Positions 62,893 through 64,000 of a DNA stretch of 64,000 bases are shown in pieces. A program made the translations under genes and the position numbers. The notes below the pieces were generated by a model. The model made no database searches and had not been told where the DNA came from. It saw only the letters and a program-made list of their open reading frames with translations. Source of the stretch: Pseudoprimorskyibacter insulae. Lineage in GTDB: Bacteria; Pseudomonadota; Alphaproteobacteria; Rhodobacterales; Rhodobacteraceae. Position 1 is the first letter of the stretch. The number at the start of each line of letters is the position of its first letter. The stretch lies in assembly GCF_900302505.1 (NCBI RefSeq), contig NZ_OMOJ01000001.1:682001-746000 (forward strand). The letters run 5' to 3'.

Positions 62893-63765
62893 ATGGACCA
62901 TATCGCGCTGCAAACCGCCCTGAAGGGGCATGGCTATGTCGCCTCGGATGATCTGGCGATGGCCATTCATCTGGCGCTGGCGCTCGGCCGTCCGTTGCTG
63001 CTCGAAGGGGCGGCAGGGGTTGGCAAGACCGAGGTCGCCCGCGTTCTGGCCCGCCAACAAGACACCCGTTTGATCCGCCTGCAATGCTACGAAGGGTTGG
63101 ACGCGGCGCAATCCATCTACGAATGGAACTACCAAAAACAGCTTTTGTCGATCCGGGCCGCTGCGGATCGTGGCGCAACCGAAGGGGCCGAGGCCCGCAT
63201 CTTTTCCGAGGATTTCCTGCTGGAACGCCCGCTGCTTGCCGCGATCCGTCAGGACAAATCGCCGGTTCTGCTGGTGGATGAAATCGACCGCGCCGACGAA
63301 GAGTTTGAAGCCTATCTACTTGAAATGTTGTCAGACTATCAGGTGACCGTGCCCGAATTGGGCACCATCACCGCCACCAGCCGCCCGATCGTGATCCTGA
63401 CGGCCAACGGCACGCGGGATCTGTCGGACGCACTGCGCCGGCGCTGCCTTTATGCCTATGTCGGCTACCCGGACCGCGCGACCGAATTGCAGATCCTGAA
63501 CGCCCGCTGCCCGCAGGTCTCGGCCGCGCTGGCCGGTCAGATCGTGGGCTTTGTCCAAACCCTGCGCAAAGAGCCGTTGGACAAGGTGCCGGGCATTGCC
63601 GAAACCTTGGATTTCGCCGCCGCGCTGATCGGGCTTGGCATCGCCGATCTGACCAGCAACCCGGCCACCTTGCAGGCTGCTATGGCGACGCTGCTGAAAA
63701 CCGAAAGCGACCGCTTCAATATCACGACAGAGGTGATCCAGCGCATCGCGGGGCAGGCGGCATGA
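62893..63765 (+). CDS. coxD: MoxR-type AAA ATPase CoxD
   Basis: A 290-residue MoxR-family ATPase: Walker A EGAAGVGKTE near residue 36, Walker B VLLVDEIDRADEEFE near 130, sensor ILTANGTRDL and the arginine-finger-like DALRRRC. CoxD is required for assembly of the Cu-Mo site of CO dehydrogenase. It overlaps coxE by 4 bp. Confidence 0.9.
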   Translation: MDHIALQTALKGHGYVASDDLAMAIHLALALGRPLLLEGAAGVGKTEVARVLARQQDTRLIRLQCYEGLDAAQSIYEWNYQKQLLSIRAAADRGATEGAEARIFSEDFLLERPLLAAIRQDKSPVLLVDEIDRADEEFEAYLLEMLSDYQVTVPELGTITATSRPIVILTANGTRDLSDALRRRCLYAYVGYPDRATELQILNARCPQVSAALAGQIVGFVQTLRKEPLDKVPGIAETLDFAAALIGLGIADLTSNPATLQAAMATLLKTESDRFNITTEVIQRIAGQAA

Positions 63766-64000
63766 CACGCGTCACACGCTTTGCCACCCGCGATCCGGGG
63801 CCTGCGGCGCGAATGGCGGGGTTCATGGCACATCTGCGCGGCAATGGTCTGCGTCTGGGTGTGGGTGAGGCAGAATTGGCGTTGCAGGCCCTGACCCATG
63901 TTCAGGCGGCCAATCCGGCGCAGGCGCGGTTGGCCCTGCGCGCGGTGCTGACCGGGTGCGCCGAGGATGCCGCAAGGTTTGACGATCTGTTCGACGGATA
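63762..64000 (+). CDS. coxE: CoxE-like VWA-domain maturation protein, N-terminal part
   Basis: The first 79 residues of a gene that runs out of the window. Position (coupled to coxD) and the opening FMAHLRGNGLRLGVGEAELALQAL, which resembles CoxE proteins, support the call; the VWA domain itself would lie beyond the end. CoxE works with CoxD in active-site maturation. Confidence 0.8.
   Translation, partial: MTRVTRFATRDPGPAARMAGFMAHLRGNGLRLGVGEAELALQALTHVQAANPAQARLALRAVLTGCAEDAARFDDLFDG

Noticed and set aside
1-64000. CRISPR arrays, rRNA operons, insertion sequences
   Set aside because: No spaced short repeats, rRNA-like sequence or transposase gene was seen. The only long direct repeats noticed are the 46-bp attachment sites and the 23-bp tandem repeat.

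Overview
The window is a high-GC alphaproteobacterial chromosome segment, most like the Rhodobacterales/Roseobacter group. That assignment is inferred from gene content (TRAP and sugar ABC transporters, an RTX protein with cadherin/Ig-like linkers, a bacteriophytochrome with heme oxygenase, a coxMSLDE-type CO dehydrogenase cluster, pxpBCA) and codon usage; no marker gene was compared with a database.

Layout. (1) 1-4767: end of an unsaturated-glucuronyl/rhamnogalacturonyl hydrolase and a complete sugar ABC importer (binding protein, two permeases, ATPase). (2) 4888-7062: a secreted RTX-type protein with a 23-bp tandem repeat upstream. (3) 7450-13700: a CaiB/BaiF CoA-transferase and IclR regulator, divergent from two 2-hydroxyacyl-CoA-dehydratase-like proteins, a uronate dehydrogenase and 5-dehydro-4-deoxyglucarate dehydratase. 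Regions 1 and 3 together suggest uptake and oxidative catabolism of pectin-derived uronates. (4) 13704-19372: FAD oxidoreductase, small kinase, tRNA-Glu, GntR regulator and the 5-oxoprolinase genes pxpBCA.

(5) 19529-34558: an integrative element of about 15 kb inserted in the 3' end of tRNA-Phe. It is bounded by a perfect 46-bp direct repeat: the left copy lies inside the intact tRNA, the right copy is an orphan tRNA 3' end. Its core (primase, RepA-like helicase, AlpA-like regulator, tyrosine integrase) resembles a P4-like satellite or small ICE-type element. Its outer, visibly more AT-rich arms carry defence-like cargo: a Shedu-like nuclease; a thymidylate-synthase homologue whose key residues keep E. 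coli ThyA spacing but with Asp at the position that selects dCMP over dUMP; a probable aGPT-pyrophosphorylase-like (glycosylase-fold) partner; a HigB-like toxin with a HigA-ImmA fusion; a GIY-YIG protein; an Sll1717-type P-loop ATPase; and a divergent HTH gene with one G8 tract at its ribosome binding site and a second G8 tract that breaks its reading frame. The synthase plus glycosylase-fold pair is the best candidate here for a little-described system.

(6) 34680-53681: a large catabolic cluster: intradiol dioxygenase, ThDP enzyme, HpaB-like flavin monooxygenase with its flavin reductase, bicupin, DUF3500 protein, FAH-family hydrolase, two alpha/beta-hydrolases that both have Ala in place of the nucleophile Ser, GST, MBL-fold hydrolase, two carboxymuconolactone-decarboxylase-like proteins, SDR, SnoaL-like protein, enoyl-CoA hydratase, a TRAP transporter (DctP plus fused DctQM) and an AraC regulator. 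It looks like uptake, hydroxylation and ring cleavage of a phenolic or other cyclic acid; the substrate cannot be read from sequence.

(7) 53821-64000: bphO-bphP red-light sensing, a PAS protein, a CoxC-like MHYT-LytTR regulator, and coxM-coxS-coxL-coxD with the start of coxE, encoding form I CO dehydrogenase and its maturation ATPase.
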